This document shows, piece after piece, positions 11,096 to 24,330 of a DNA stretch of 64,000 nt; the stretch's first letter is position 1, and each line of letters begins with the position of its first letter. The notes beneath the pieces are model-generated. The model worked only from the letters and a program-made list of their open reading frames with translations. It had not been told where the DNA came from and did not search any database. Both the position numbers and the translations under genes were made by a program. Source of the DNA: Rhea pennata. Lineage: Eukaryota > Chordata > Aves > Rheiformes > Rheidae. Where the stretch lies: positions 36,105,155 to 36,169,154 of the forward strand of contig NC_084670.1 in the NCBI RefSeq assembly GCF_028389875.1, written 5' to 3'.

Positions 11096-11880
11096 AGGTT
11101 ACAGCCCAAAGGAGAGCAGTATCTACACCTGAAATCCCCAGGAATAGGCTTTAAATAAGCCCACAGGCACTAATGAGCTTAATTAGGAACATGGAACAGG
11201 GGTAGGGGATTTATGTTACTAGGCCTGAATGGAGAGGGATGCTTGATTAGCCAGAGGAAATTGTGGGCAGCAGGAGGGCTCTTTAAGTGAGCCTTATAAG
11301 AGAGACCAGCACTTAGACCTTGAGACAATTTGTGAGAGGAGATGGAGGCTGGGAAACCCTTTGCCTCACTGATAGCTAACAAACGAGATTATTCCTCTTT
11401 GCTCGTAAACCACCTTTTGGGACAGGGCTTGACCCCCGAGGCTTGTGCAGCCAGAGTGTCTGCATGTACCTGCTGTGTTTAAGGCTTCATATGGGAAGAA
11501 GAAATAACCTTGAGGGATGCAGAGCCTCTTCTTTGCCCCAACAGCCTTTTCTAAGTGGCATGAAAAAAACCGATGAAAATGTAAAGACAGATTGCAAGTA
11601 ATTCATCTGTACAAGCCAGAGCTGGGAGATGGTAGGGTGGTGGGCTTAGGAGTTGGTTGGAGACCCCAAGACCTGCTAAATATGATGAAAGAGCAGAAAG
11701 AAGCGTTACCAATCAATTATCCCATGCAATAGAAGAAAGGTCAGGGGAGATGGGCAATGGCAAGGTGCTCATGAAGCTTAGGGAAGAATGCAGGGAGTGA
11801 CTGACCACCTCTGTTGCACAGAAAGCTGAATTTACCCTAAAACAAAGGGGACTTGAAAGTGGCCTTTGTCTTAGATAAAC
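11096..11880. other. Intergenic, nothing recognised
   Basis: No exon, RNA gene or clear repeat is visible. The last part may belong to the CR1 fragment that follows. Confidence 0.35.
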
Positions 11881-11889
11881 AGCTATATC

Positions 11890-12250
11890 AGTTGAGAGGA
11901 TCAGCTGGTTGGATAAATGTTTCTCTCTGAGTTAATCAGACTGGCAGCTAATGAACAGGTTCTCTCCTCCATCCTGTGAGTGAGGGAGAAGGATGTGAGG
12001 AGGACTGGAAGGATACTGCAGGCCAACAGCTAGCTGCACAGCTGGTCTTAGCAACAGGGCTGTAGTTTCTATGACCATGGGATGCTGTTTGAAGATGGAC
12101 ATCTGTGTGGGAGAGACAGGATCCACCTCACAAAGCAGGGCACATGCATCTTTGCCAATAGGTTGGCCAACCTAGTGAGGGCTTTAAGCAAGGAAAAGCA
12201 GGGGATATTCTGGGAGAGCTAATGCTACAGATCTTTGGGAGTTTTGAAGA
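11890..12250 (+). mobile_element. CR1 LINE 5'-region fragment (esterase-like ORF1)
   Basis: A plus-strand reading at about 12,110-12,200 gives 'DRIHLT' followed by 'IFANRLANLV'. This resembles the C-terminal Asp-x-x-His block of the SGNH/GDSL-type esterase domain coded by CR1 ORF1. The flanking frame is interrupted. Recognition is from motif memory. Confidence 0.55.
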
Positions 12251-13176
12251 TAGTCTTGTTTCTTTTCTCTTTGTTGATAAGAGGCCTGTCTTGATTAAAA
12301 GGAGCAGAGCCAAAGGAGCCTTTTTGTGGGCCCTCAGAACCACCAGGTGCTCTGTAACCAGATTTACATCCACAAATAATCCAAAGTCTCTTATACTGTT
12401 TCAGCAAAGAGCCTTCTCTGTGATGGCTTTAGGCCTTGATTTTCCTTTCATGGCCAGAGTTGGACCTCATGCCAGCACTACTAGATATGGTTTTACTTGT
12501 CACTAGTACCCAGAGAAACTGATTTAACATTATTGGAGGACTGCAAGGTAAGGAGTAAACACATCTGTCTCCAACATCTAACTTTGACCAAATTTTCAGT
12601 TTCAAGACATACTCACTGGAGCACACATCTCTTCTTTCCCCCTAGCCTCAGCACATCGCTCTCTAAGTGGCTGTGGCATTACCTAACACCACTGCCATCA
12701 CTTTGGCTTCCCTCCCTTAATTCCTTGATTTTTACATGGTAATCGCACTGCTTTGTCCATGCAGCTTTCTCCGCAAACTGAACATGGAGCAGATGCACTG
12801 GGGAGCTTTCTAACATGTCCACTGAAAAGCATAGCAAAGCATCAAGCCGCAGCACTTACATTTTAGGAAATACGCGCTACAGAACTGCAAATGAGTTTGT
12901 AAAAGTGGGAGGAATGCAGAGTGCAGATGCTTTGCCAACAGCCTTATACAGGTGGTAGTGTAGGGCTGTCTATGCTGACCCCTGCCTTGGAAAGCTGCTC
13001 AGGGATTTATTTAAAGGCCACTGAAATTTTTGCAGTTACAACTGTGCATTAAAACAGCATACAGGAGCATCAAGGCAGCCTTGCAAATGCTTCCTGATGG
13101 ACAAGCTAGCTGTTCTCAAATTTAAACTTACACACACACACAGCACACATAGGTACACGCTATATTTTATAATGTC

Positions 13177-13540
13177 TGTCGCGAAGAAAATGAGACATCA
13201 CCACACATTCAATGTGAATGCTAGAGAATGTCCCACTTTATTGTGCAAGCGGTCATACTTATAAGCTGCAATCAAGCTGCATTGTCTGTGTAAAATCACG
13301 TGAGAGCATATAACAGCATAGTTGGCAAGTACCCAGGGAGAGTACAACGACAGCTCATTAAAAAGTTCACTAAAACAAATCAAAAGCCGCTTATCCTTCC
13401 AGAATTCCTCCATGTCCTGTCTCACATCTTCTTGTCTGGTGACAAGAAGGTCACCAGAAATTCTCATCCTTGTACATTTCCATCACATCTGTCTTTATAC
13501 CACAATTCTTCTGTTTCACTTGAGACAAGCAAATCCCACA
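13177..13540 (-). mobile_element. Solo LTR with 6-bp target-site duplication
   Basis: A 364-bp element starts TGTCGCGAAG and ends AAATCCCACA on the plus strand (5'-TG...CA-3'). It is flanked on both sides by the same 6 bp, AATGTC (13,171-13,176 and 13,541-13,546). On the minus strand a poly(A) signal AATAAA lies at 13,237-13,242. A 6-bp duplication is usual for class II (ERVK/alpha-beta) retroviruses. No internal viral sequence remains, so it arose by LTR-LTR recombination. Confidence 0.9.
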
Positions 13541-13546
13541 AATGTC

Positions 13547-16500
13547 CATGCTGAGAGGAAGAAATGAAAAGCGCTGCAGAGTCCATATGAGCAGCACCAC
13601 TACGCAGAGTCTGAACTAGCAATCAGCTGAGGGCCGTTGGTTGTGACAATCTCAACATGACTGGCAGCTATGGTGAAAGAAGGAGCTGTGGTTTGCTTTG
13701 CTTTGCAGGATGCCAAACCACCACAGAGCAGAGATGGCATTTGCTCACGGTTTATCAGGCAACCTGCTGCCTTGCTCAATCACTTCAAATAAATCCACCT
13801 GTTCAAGTTGGATTTTGACTACATAAAAAGCAGAAAAGTGATAATTGCACAGGCCTTTTTCAGAGCGCATCTGCATCAGTTTAAAAGTGCTAATTCAGTG
13901 AAAGCTGCTGCTGAAAATTGGGATAGCTCTAAAAAAATCCCACGTGAGGGCAGCACTGCACCACCAAAGAGTCAGTACTGCTCAGAACGGGAATTGTTTC
14001 TCCAGGAAATATGTCCCCATGACATATCTCATAGATGCACTTCTACTGAGTAACACATACACCATTTTGACACATCAAAAGCATACCAGCAATCACGGTC
14101 TGTCATTGTACATGTTTGTTGATAAGTCGTTTTATTTTAACCTCACAAAATGAACATGACTGCACAAGGGAATTGCAAAGCACCATCATCCACAAGGTGT
14201 TATCATTGCTCCATACCCATGCGTATATTAACCAAATAGACCTGCTCTTCGATGCGGACTTAACGATACAAACAGAGCTAGGGCCTAGCAAATATTATCA
14301 GCTTTTGTCAGACTTCTCAATTAATTATCTTCAGCTTCTTCTCCCCACCTCTAGACAAATTTGGTGGACTGAATTTGCAAGCCTCTATAGTTTCATCTTC
14401 TAAAATAATCTGAGTTTCATGAACAAGTAATTGATAGTATAACCAACAGCAACAACTCTACATTTTTTTTTCTTTTAAGCCACTTGTCTTCCTTATACTG
14501 CTCATAAAGAAAACATTACATATGCATTTTATGGCATCTTCTAACACTTTATCAACTCCAGATCCTGTGGTAAACTGAATGAACTTAAATGACTGAAAAG
14601 ATATCCCTGTGGTTTTGAGCCAAGCATTGATTTATCCAGTACTCTGGAAGTCAGAGAAATTGTGTGAGGGTTTAAAGCTCAAGATGAAAGGGGTCCCATC
14701 AGGGTAGAAAATACCCATGTAACCCTCAAACTATTCAAGCAGTGCTGGATACCCAGTAATCATTGCTTGGACATGTCCAAGAGGAGTTACAAAATTTGCT
14801 GCTGGAAAGTGTGCACACTAAATGAGAGAAGCCCTCAGATCAAGGGAACCAGTTTGCAACAAATGCAACATTTTGTCCACAATATGTGACAACTTTACAG
14901 TTTTTTCTTGCCCTTTAATTCCAGAGCAGAGACAACAAAAAAGACCTCTTTTAAAAAGAAAAAAAAAAAAAAAAAAAAAGAAAGAAGAAAGAAAGAAAAA
15001 GAAAAGAAGAGGAAAAAAGCAACAAAAGTACAAACACCAAGAGACAGCAGAAGATGTCCCGGAAGAACTGGCAGGGGTTTTCAGGCTCCCAGCATGCTGC
15101 ATCATTCACAGCGAGCACCCCCAGAGCAGGCAAACCAGATCCTGGTTACTCTCCAAAAGTCAGTCGTTTCCCCTGAAGCAAGTGGCAGCACCTTAATCCT
15201 GCTTCCCATAATCATCTGATGTGCCAGCAGCAGGTTTTTTCTTTGAAATGCCTTTTCTGTATAGCAAGAGTTGAACCAGCACTCTGCACACACCTGCATT
15301 CATGTCATTTAAGCAAGCAGCGAGCCAGAAAGCTCCATGGCTCAGTAACTCCTTTAACCATTGTTTTTGTTGTTGTTGACATTCCCAGTGCCATTTGTCA
15401 CATAAACTTAAAAGGTGGCAGCAAAATACTAAAAATGAAAAAGCTGCAGAAATGTGCTGGTGACAAAAGGCTGTCCAAAGACAGCAGTTTGACTGAAGGC
15501 TTCAAATATGTTTCATCCTGTGGCAGGCAGTTCAAATGCTATAAATTTCTGGGTGACATCTGGCAATGCGAGAGTTGAAAGAAAGAGAAGGAAAAAAAAA
15601 AGGAAAATGGAAATTACAAGGCATATGTCCCAGAAAAAAAAAAAGACCATGAAAACAGAGCAGGACTTACTGTCTATCTTACTATACTATTTTTCAAAGA
15701 CTTCTTTTAAATGCTTTGCAGCTATCTGGCCCAACTGAAGCCCAACTAGTCATACACTACACAGTACAAAATCAGCAGCAAGACTGGGCTGATGTATTTG
15801 TAGAAGGCACCACCATGCTTATTTCATTCCCAGAAAACTCAAGCACTGAAGCCATCCCTGTACAGAACTGGAGCAGAGAAACGCATCTCACATGAGCTAC
15901 CAAACTTGCTTAGTACTTAGGACCATGATTTTGAACTTTGGTGTTATGGTTACTTTGAAACTAAATGGGATGTCTTTGTAATCTTGCCCAGGTTCGTGTG
16001 TGTACCTACGTTGTTCGCAGCAAGCAGCTCAGATGCCTGCACCGTTTTGCAAGCTATTCTGCTTGAACAGGAAGATGAAGTGACTTTATTGGTGACACTT
16101 TCTGCAGACAACAATGTAAATGTGTTCAGTGCATTTTGATGGGCATGTAAACACAAGCTTGTTTGGAACCATGCACTCCAAGAAGAAGAAAGAGATGAGC
16201 ATCTCCCACTGCCCAGATTGCACTCTTTCTGCTCCCAGTAACAATAGGCAGAAACAGCAGTACTTGCACAAAATGTGTGGCAGAGGCATTTTGGATTGAT
16301 AGGACCTGAATCCTATGCAGAACATCTCTTAGTTCACTTTGGTTGTTGAGTTTAAAGGTCATGTTTTCCAGACCTTCATTCTCCAAATCTACGTTTATAA
16401 ATCAGCACTGTGATTCCTGTTGTGAAACTGGGGAAAGAAAGCACACCTCAATGTAAACTGAAAATCAAAGGGTGCTTTCACACCAAAAAAAAATGATCAG

Positions 16501-19500
16501 AAGGGCTGTGTCACAGTCCAAAGCCAAAAAAAAGTTGCCAAGAATGCAAGTAGGATTCATACTGCAGACATGATGTATACTGCAAATGTGATGTCAAGAC
16601 TGTCTGCCCCAGTGGAGATTTCAGCAACTCTGCTCCGTGAAACAGCGTTCCATTTGCCTGATTCCTTTTCCAGAATCAAACTTCTGGGCTAAGTTTCTTG
16701 GAGGAGATCCTCTTCCATTGCAGTGCCGCATCATTATTCCACAGGGATCCCCAAGGTCCTTCTCACTGCACCAAATACCCCTAGGATCATTGCTTCCACC
16801 TCGGGTCTCTGTTTCATGAGCAGCCCTGGTTTTTTTTCTTTCTTTCTTTCTTTTTTTTTCTTTTTTCCCTCTCTTCTGTGTGCCTCACCAGGTAGATCTG
16901 AAGGGAGAAATTTTCAAGGCAAAAATTAGTCACCATTCTGCAAAGTCTACTTGTATAAGGCATAGGAAACACCACATTCACAGTTTCAGCCTATCTTTCT
17001 GCAGAAGACTAACTGTCAACAGATCCCTCATCACCAGATGGGAATCTGAATCAATAAACCCCCCTCCATTTCCACTTGCAGAAGATGTGGGGCTTAGCAG
17101 TCAAATCCAGCTCAGCATTAAGGCCAGGCTGCTTGTTCAGTGAGTCAGGCGGCTCAACGAGGCCAGCCATTCAGGAAGACAAGCATTACTCAAACCAAAG
17201 CCAAGCTTTTGAATTTTAGTTCATTTCCCTGGCTTCCACCTAAGCTCCTGGTGTTTCCATTGACTAGATGTCCCTGGAGGTCTACAGCCAGTCAGCAGGA
17301 CTCAGCAGCCAGTGGGACCTAGCTCAAAGCTACCTTACCATAGGGCACAGAAGACCTTCTTGGACCTCCAACTACTGGGATGAAACAACCAGCCTTTAAT
17401 CCAAGGGGAAAAAAAGGCCATCACCGAAAATAGCAATGGGCCATTCACAGCCAGCTGTCAGAAAACCAATTACAGCAACAAGTAGCACAAAGCTAGTAGG
17501 GGGCTGGCACTTGAGAGCAAAGGAAGGATTTTCTATGCTTTCATGTTTTAATAAATCATTACGTTTAACTATTTCTTAATTCCCCCCCCTTTTTTTATTT
17601 AAGTACTTTCATGTCTTGCTCATCACAGCTGAATTTAAGTCCCAAAGTTTCTAATGGATTCTACTTCATAACACCACAGGGAGGCAGAAAATACCATCCC
17701 TGTTGGTAGATATGAAATGCCAGGTAAATTGAGTGGCTTTCCCAAGGTCACAGAGAAAGTCTGAGACAGGAGCTCAGTCCAAGCATCCTGGACCCTATTT
17801 TAATGGGCTTCCTTCCTTTCTATTTATCTGATTTTCTCTAGAGAAAAGATAAACCCTAGCAGTCTGATATTTTCTTTAAAATATCTTTTTTATATTATTT
17901 TGATTTTTGTAAATATGTATTTACATAAATGTAAATGTATTTACTTCGTAATGCATCCTGCAGCAAATCAGTGCAGGCTGTATTACAGTAGGCAAGCAAA
18001 CCCGTTCCCAAAACGGTCCTATTTTCTACCAAGAAAGCAATTATAAGGCCTCCAGACACTAGTCCAAGGCTGTACCACATCTGAGTCACATCTGTTCCAA
18101 GTTTATGCCCACTGTTTGCCTTCACAGTGCTCATCCTGCTCTTCTTGCCTGCTTATTACCAAGCAATTCATCCTTTAGAAAGGAATGGGGTTGTTTCTTG
18201 TGTAGGACATAGAAATAAAGCTGTTAAAGCTCTCTCTCATGCTTAGCTGTGGCTCAGATGCACACTATAAGACAACGTGGCCTAGCATCTGGTGATATAA
18301 AACGAGAGGACTGCACAGTGTGTCACAACATTTCCAGCAACTGGAGGAAGTCATTTCTGCTTCCTGAAAAGCAAGGGCATTTTTGCAGAACCATAGCAGT
18401 GAATTGCTTAAATAGTTGCTGCAAAGGTCTTGAAAAATATTTGCTCAAAGTCAATACTGGCCTCTATGGATCCTGTGAAACCAGGCTGCTGCTGCATGCC
18501 ACACATGCCAAAATTTGCGTGGAAGAAGCTTCTCTCCAGTGTCATCGCACATACAATGCAAGCGTCTAAAAACCTCTTCTTAAAATATACCCTGCACAAA
18601 TACAGCAAAACAAAAAGCCAGTTTCTCTGCAACACTTGCTGCGAGTCATTTTTTTCCATGAGGTTTTGGTCCCACAGAGGCCAGCAGTGTAGATGAAATT
18701 CCAAGGGATTCAGAAATCAGAGACGTAACCAACACTTTACATCACATCTTAAAAATGCTCCATACTGACCACGTCCTGAGACAATATGCGAACCCAGAGT
18801 TAGCCAAGGCAACAGAGTAATTCAGAAACAGGCCAGGATGCCCCAGCTCATCTTCTAATTTTAAGTGCAGAATTTGCATAACTGAATCCTTTGCTCTCTA
18901 CATGGAGCAGTTTTCTTGCATATTTGAGACAGTCTTGGGGGTTCAGCTTTAAATGAAAATAAAGTAACTGTACAAATACTGGAATTTCCAACAGTCCAAA
19001 TGTACTAAAACAGAGTCACTTAATCTTGTGAAATACTTACTGGTGTTAACAAGGTGTTAAAGACTAGAAACATTCATAAATGTCAGCCTTCATCTATTTT
19101 TAAAATTAAGATTTTTTTTTGATGATCAAAAAACTAAGTATTTTGAAGCATTCATCTCTGAAAGGGGGAAATCTTTTTTCTCCTATCTTTCCAGCATGTT
19201 ATTTTTTTTTTCCTCCAGAGGGAAATTTTATAGTATTTCCCTTTGCAATGACACTGAACTTACCTTTTCATGTGCCTAAAATAAAGCAAGTATCAATCAT
19301 TTTTTTTTTTAAAAAAAGCCATGTTTCCATTTCTTTTGAATTTTCTGGATTTTCTAACTAGATCTCTCTCACGCGCACGCGCACACACACACAAAGTGAA
19401 GTCTTGCAGGCCAATTTTCTTGGATTTTCTGCCTGTTTAACATGAAATACTGTAGCTGACATTAGGGGAGCAATAGTAACTCACTCCAGATCACCCCAGA

Positions 19501-20171
19501 GATCAGTTTTCAAATCACTTTTCACATCTGGTCAAAAAGAGGAGCTTCTGCCTTCCCAGGTTGCATATTTTTGAATAAATGTGCAGTTTAAAATCAGCAG
19601 CAACTAATTTCTACTGTGATGGGTAGCTCAGTGATTCCATTTATTTGTGTTTATTTTCTTGAAGAAAAACTGTTTCAGAAGCATAGAACTATTTCTGGTA
19701 AATGAAAAGGCTCTGTAGCCTCATCTGAGTACTAGGGCCCTGTTGCAGAGCAGCAGGACCAGTCTTCTCCTCTCTGTGACCAGGGATGTAAATACCAGGA
19801 GGTCTCCACTACCACCCCATGACAAGCAGGGCAAGAGCCCGGAGAAAGCCACAGCTCCTGAAGGTGAAGGTCTGAACTGAGAGGAAGGACCAAGCCTGAT
19901 AAATCTCTGGATATGACTGAGGATCTGCTCTGAAATACATCCCAGCTTGATACACGTGGCAAGGCAAAGAGGCTTTTACCTTGGTGGCTCGCTATTGCTC
20001 CAGGGCCATGGCTCAAGCATCTGGCAGAGCAAATACCAAGCCTAAACTTTTTCTATCTGCACACAAACCTTGGGCCAGAGGTGCTTTAAAGAGTCAGCAC
20101 TGAAGAACTCAAACACTGTTCTGCTCTTCCTACAGATATCTCTGTTTCCTTGGCCCACTTTTTTTTTTCTT
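13547..20171. other. Non-genic region with simple repeats
   Basis: No gene recognised. It contains A-rich and polypyrimidine runs (14,958-15,015; 16,830-16,870) and a short CG/CA dinucleotide tract near 19,370-19,395. A MIR-like fragment is listed separately. Base composition is AT-rich and changes abruptly at the palindrome boundary. Confidence 0.5.
17715..17800 (+). repeat. Ancient MIR-like SINE fragment
   Basis: The stretch 'CTTTCCCAAGGTCACAGAG' followed by 'GAGCTCAGTCCAAGCATCCTGG' resembles the conserved core of MIR/amniote core-SINEs. It is short and degraded; the assignment is by pattern only. Confidence 0.45.
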
Positions 20172-20960
20172 CCCATCCCCTATATTCTTCCGTGCGCCTT
20201 CTCTCCCACCGTATCCTTTGTATCTCCTGTCCCCTACATCCTCCCATGTCCCTGCTGTCACTCCATCTCTTGTCTATCTTCAGTACACGCCATCCTCCCG
20301 TGTCCCTTCTGTCTTAACTCTTCCTCTGTGACCCCTCTTTCCCCCCTTCTCCTCCCTTGCCCCCAGCAAACTAGGGCTGCTCACTGGGCAGCTGCCCCCT
20401 CCTGGACACCTGGGTCCCTGGGAGCAGTCCAGCTGCCCAGAGCTGACGGGGGAGTTTGGGGTGTCCCCGCGCCCTTTCCCCATTCCCCAGGACTGCAACC
20501 CTGTGGGGCCTTGCCCTACTGCCTGGACCTCCACCCTGACACACGCCCTGTCCTGGCCCCCGACCCCTGCCCAGTCCCCGACCCAGTCCGTAATCTGGGC
20601 CCGAATCTGGATACACTCCCAATCTCTGACCTGGATCTGGACTCTGGACCAGTCCTCGATCTGGCCCCCAACCCAGACCAGGATCCCAGACCGGTCCCCG
20701 ACCCAGACCTGGTTTCCAGACCAGTTCCTTACTCAGCTCCCAACCTGGACCCAGACTCTACACCAGTCCCCAGCCTGGACCCTTACCTTGGACCGTTCCA
20801 CGACCTGGACCAGGTCCCCTGCCTCGTGCCCGATCCAGACCCAGTTCCATACCCTCACTCGGCCCCCAACCTGGCCCTTGATCCAAACCCCGACCACAGC
20901 CCCATCCCCGACCTGGTCACAGTCCTGTATCCCCACCTGGACCCCAACTGAAATCTCGTC
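20172..20960 (+). repeat. C-rich minisatellite block, left arm
   Basis: About 20,172-20,360 is pyrimidine-rich with repeated 'CATCCTCCCGTGTCCC'-like units. From 20,520 it becomes an imperfect 12-18-bp array of 'GACCTGGACCCAGTCCC'-type units. Long open frames here encode only Pro/Asp or Trp/Thr repeats and are explained by the array. The mirror is at about 55,590-56,350. Confidence 0.75.
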
Positions 20961-21480
20961 TGCACTCCAATCTCCGACCAGGACCCGGCCCCAGCCCAAG
21001 ACCTGGCCCCAGCCTCATCTCAAGGTCCGGCCCTGGCCCCGGCCCCGGTCCCCTTCCCAAGTGCCACCCTGGCCCCATCTGCGGCCCCAGCCCCGACTCG
21101 CCCCATCCTTGGCTGCAGCCGCTGCTGCCGGCCCCGACCCCATCCCCGGCTCCATCCCTAGCCCTGGCCCATGGCCCCGGCCCCGCCCCGACTCCGGCCC
21201 CGGCCGCTGCTGCCGGCCCCGGCCCCATCTCCGGCCCCACCCTGGACCCAGCCGCTGCCGCCAGCGCCCTCCCGCTACCAACCAGGTGCCCCACTGCCAG
21301 GCCCAGCCCGAGCCCCTCGCCGAGCCCCGCGAGCAGCCACGAGCAGCCCCTGCCCGTGGCAGGCGCCGCCCGGACACCTCCGCTCCTCCCAAGCCGCACT
21401 ACCTCGGCACCCGGCACCCTCCGACGGCTCCGTGTCCGTTGCCTGCCGCTCTCGCCACCTGCGTCCCCCGACGACAGGCC
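20960..21480 (-). repeat. GGGGCC-like hexanucleotide tract, left arm
   Basis: The plus strand is dominated by GGCCCC/GCCCCG units; the minus strand is therefore rich in G-runs of four. It is an imperfect microsatellite/minisatellite with clear capacity for G-quadruplexes. The mirror tract at 55,230-55,590 differs in unit order and count. Confidence 0.75.
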
Positions 21481-21494
21481 TCCTCCTCGCTCGT

Positions 21495-21665
21495 CGGCTC
21501 CCTCGGACGCTGCCGGTAGGGACACAGCTGCCTCCTCTGACGCTGCCGTTATAGATACAGCTGCCTGCACCGAAACCGCCGTAACGGACACAGACGCCTG
21601 TTCGAAACCGCCGTTGCCACGACATCTGCGTTCTGCAACGCCACCGTTGCTGGGACACCTGGGCC
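21495..21665 (+). repeat. 30-33-bp minisatellite, left arm
   Basis: Units such as 'GATACAGCTGCCTGCACCG' plus 'AAACCGCCGTAACGG' repeat with variation, about five units. The mirror array at 54,855-55,100 has visibly more units, so copy number differs between the arms. Confidence 0.7.
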
Positions 21666-21779
21666 CCTCGGAGGCCTGGCCTCGGCCCCCTCCTGGGCAG
21701 CGCGGGCAGAGCACAGGGCACATCTCGACACACGCTGCCAAGCAGCTGCCGCTGCCGCTCCCGGGGCTGCAGCTCAAGG

Positions 21780-22075
21780 CAGACGGCAGGGCTGATGCTG
21801 CGGCGCGGGGCAGGGCAGATCCCACGGCAGGATCCCAAGGCAGATTCTGCAGCAAGGGCCAGGGCAGGATCCTGCGGCACATCCTGGTGCAGTAGCCCAG
21901 GCATCATCCCACTGCAGTTCCCAGAGCACATCCCATGGCAGGGTCCTGGGGCAGATGCCCAGGGCAGCATCCTGCTGCATGTCCCAGAGCACATCCCAGG
22001 GCATGATCCCGCTGCAGTTCCCAGGGCACATCCCAGGGCAGGATCCTGCTGTAGCAGCCTGGGGCAGGTTCCCAC
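21780..22075 (+). repeat. About 30-bp minisatellite, left arm
   Basis: Repeated 'CCCAGGGCA.GATCCTGCTGCA' and 'TTCCCAGAGCACATCCCA'-type units. The mirror is at about 54,450-54,735. No coding function inferred. Confidence 0.75.
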
Positions 22076-22339
22076 AGCTCTTTCTGCTGGAGTGACTCCC
22101 ACGGCCCCATACCTGAGGAAGCGTACGCTCCCCCGCCTGGAAACATGGGCCCCTTCCTTGCTCCCTCCTGTGCAAAGCGCTGCACACAGCGCTGCCTCTC
22201 TTAGCTGCACTCGCCCAGGGACCCCGGCCTCCAGGGCCCCTTAACTGCAGGCACCCAGACCACACTCCCCCCACGGATCCAGGCATCCGCTGCCCCCAGG
22301 GAACCAGGTGTCTGGGGACCCCGCGTCAGAGGCCAGTAC

Positions 22340-24330
22340 CCTCTCACCAGGTTTGTTTAGATAGTCCACACACGGAGAGTGCAACGCTTAATAGCAAAAT
22401 GTGCAATCGCAACATTTACTTCTCTGAAGAGGTCTGATGTTACATGGGGTTCTTGATTCAGCAAAGCGAGGCAGCAATATACGGAGACCACACTACAAAA
22501 CCTGGGGCTATGTGCAGTGTAAATGAGTGCATAGGGTGGCTGGGACCCACAGGCTGGGAAGTCACAATCTCCTCTTTTCAAACAGTTAATGCTGCCCAAT
22601 ACTTCCGTTCCCAGCTCCGTACTGCTTTTTTCTTCAGCCGATCCTACAGAGGTCTTGCTAGGACCCTGGCTCCAGGAACATGTGCGCTCCAAAACCCCCC
22701 ACCGTCCTCCAACAGCTCGCAATTCTGTGTTATCAGAAGGTGCCAGCTTATTTTGTAGTTCTGTTAATACAGATTCTGGTTCCCATCCTCCTAGCCATCG
22801 GCTACCTAAAAATAAAGGACCTCTTGACTCAGCCCTTGCCGCTTTGAGTTGGGAATGCTACTATTGAACTCTTACAATGGCTGGGCAGTAGCGTCCATAC
22901 TTTGGTGGACCGTGTCCTCCTCTGGTCCTCTGCTGAGAGTATCATCTCTATATTCTGAACTGGTTACTTCAGGTGAGAGGATGCTTGGCTCTAGTTCTTT
23001 GGGTCAAATCGCATAGGCAACGGTGGCACTAGGTCTAAAACCTTGGGGTGGGCCATTAAATGTGTATTGGATTCTACCCCAAGTCGAAGCAAAACTGGGG
23101 TTGTCCTGCTCTTGTATTGCGATTGGAAAGAGCAGAGCTTTTCTATCTAATACGCCCATCCACGGAAAAACACGTTCATTTATTGTACTAGCTAGCTCTA
23201 CTACATTAAGGAATGGTGGCTCTTAAAGGGCCACTTGCTTTAATTAAGGTCCTATAGTCAAGAGTCACGTGGCACGTCCCATCTGTCTATTTATCTATCT
23301 GTCTATCCATCCTTTCCTTAAACAGGCCATACTGGGCTGTTAGATGGTGAGTGGTTTTGTTTTTCTTTTCTTTTTTTTTTTTTTCCTGTAATACCCCATT
23401 GCTCTAATTGTTTGACTAATGTGCCACAGGTTTCATGGCAGGAGCAGGGAGCTTACACTGAGGAACCTTAACTGCTTTGCTGTTAGGCAGGAGTGGGGCT
23501 AGTTGTAGGAGATTCCTCGGCTTAATCGTGTGGAGATGATTTTTTCCTGCAGTTGGAGGACTCCTAGTTTCCTACTTCCCTAGCTCTCTATCCAAGACTG
23601 TCCTTTCAGGAACCCCATTCCCAGAAGATTCATTTTGCCCAGTAACAACCACGGTCCTGTGGTACAGCCACCAGACAATATTAATTTAGCCCCTACAACT
23701 GGGTAAGTGCTAAATGCACCATTACCACCTACAGCTGCAACTGACGGCTTCCTTGCAAGCACTTCCCCTTGGTAGGGACGCTCAGCTATGCCTGCAACCC
23801 GTCCTCCTGCACCAGTCACAGGTTGGGGTACACCTAGCACTTACAGGCTGGGAAGGCTCCACTTTCTTCTGATCCTTGTTCTAGCACTGCAGTTGCGAGA
23901 CCATGCACTTCCTGCCTTGTTAACCCCGCTTGATCACTCACAGCCCTTTTCCCCAGCGACCCAGGCATCCCCGACCCTGTTACCAGCCAGGGACCCAGGT
24001 GTTCAGGACCTCCACTCCCCACAGGGACCCAGGCGTCCAGCGTGTCCTCTCCCCAGTGACACAGGCGTTTGGGCCATACTCCTCCCTCCCAGGGACCCAA
24101 GAGTTCAGGACCCTGCTCCCCCAGGTCAGAGACCAATACCCTCCTACAAGCTTCTTTTGACAGCCCACACATGCAGGCTGTAATGTTTCAAAGCAAAATG
24201 TGTAACAGCAACACTTACTTCTGGAAGAGGTTTGATGTTACACAGGTTCTTGATGCAGCAGAGCGATACAGTAACCTGCGCTAATCACACTACAAGCGTA
24301 AGTTACCCATAGCAAAATAGAGCAAGTGCA
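22340..24330 (-). mobile_element. Degenerate ERV pol fragment between direct repeats, left arm
   Basis: A repeat at about 22,220-22,520 recurs, diverged, at about 24,000-24,310. Shared motifs include 'AGCAAAATGTG', 'GAAGAGGT.TGATGTTACA' and 'GGTTCTTGAT.CAGCA'. On the minus strand the 1.5 kb between them holds decayed retroviral motifs: a protease/dUTPase-like end ('GPWLLLGKMNLLG') and RT-like stretches ('VTLDYRTLIKA', 'IQYTFNGPPQGF'). The direct repeats could be its LTRs. Many stops and frameshifts; inactive. Mirror: 52,500-54,190. Confidence 0.55.

Noticed and set aside
20070..21519. Long Pro/Asp and Trp/Thr repeat open frames
   Set aside because: They follow the minisatellite units and are broken by indels in the mirror arm; explained by repeats rather than a protein gene.
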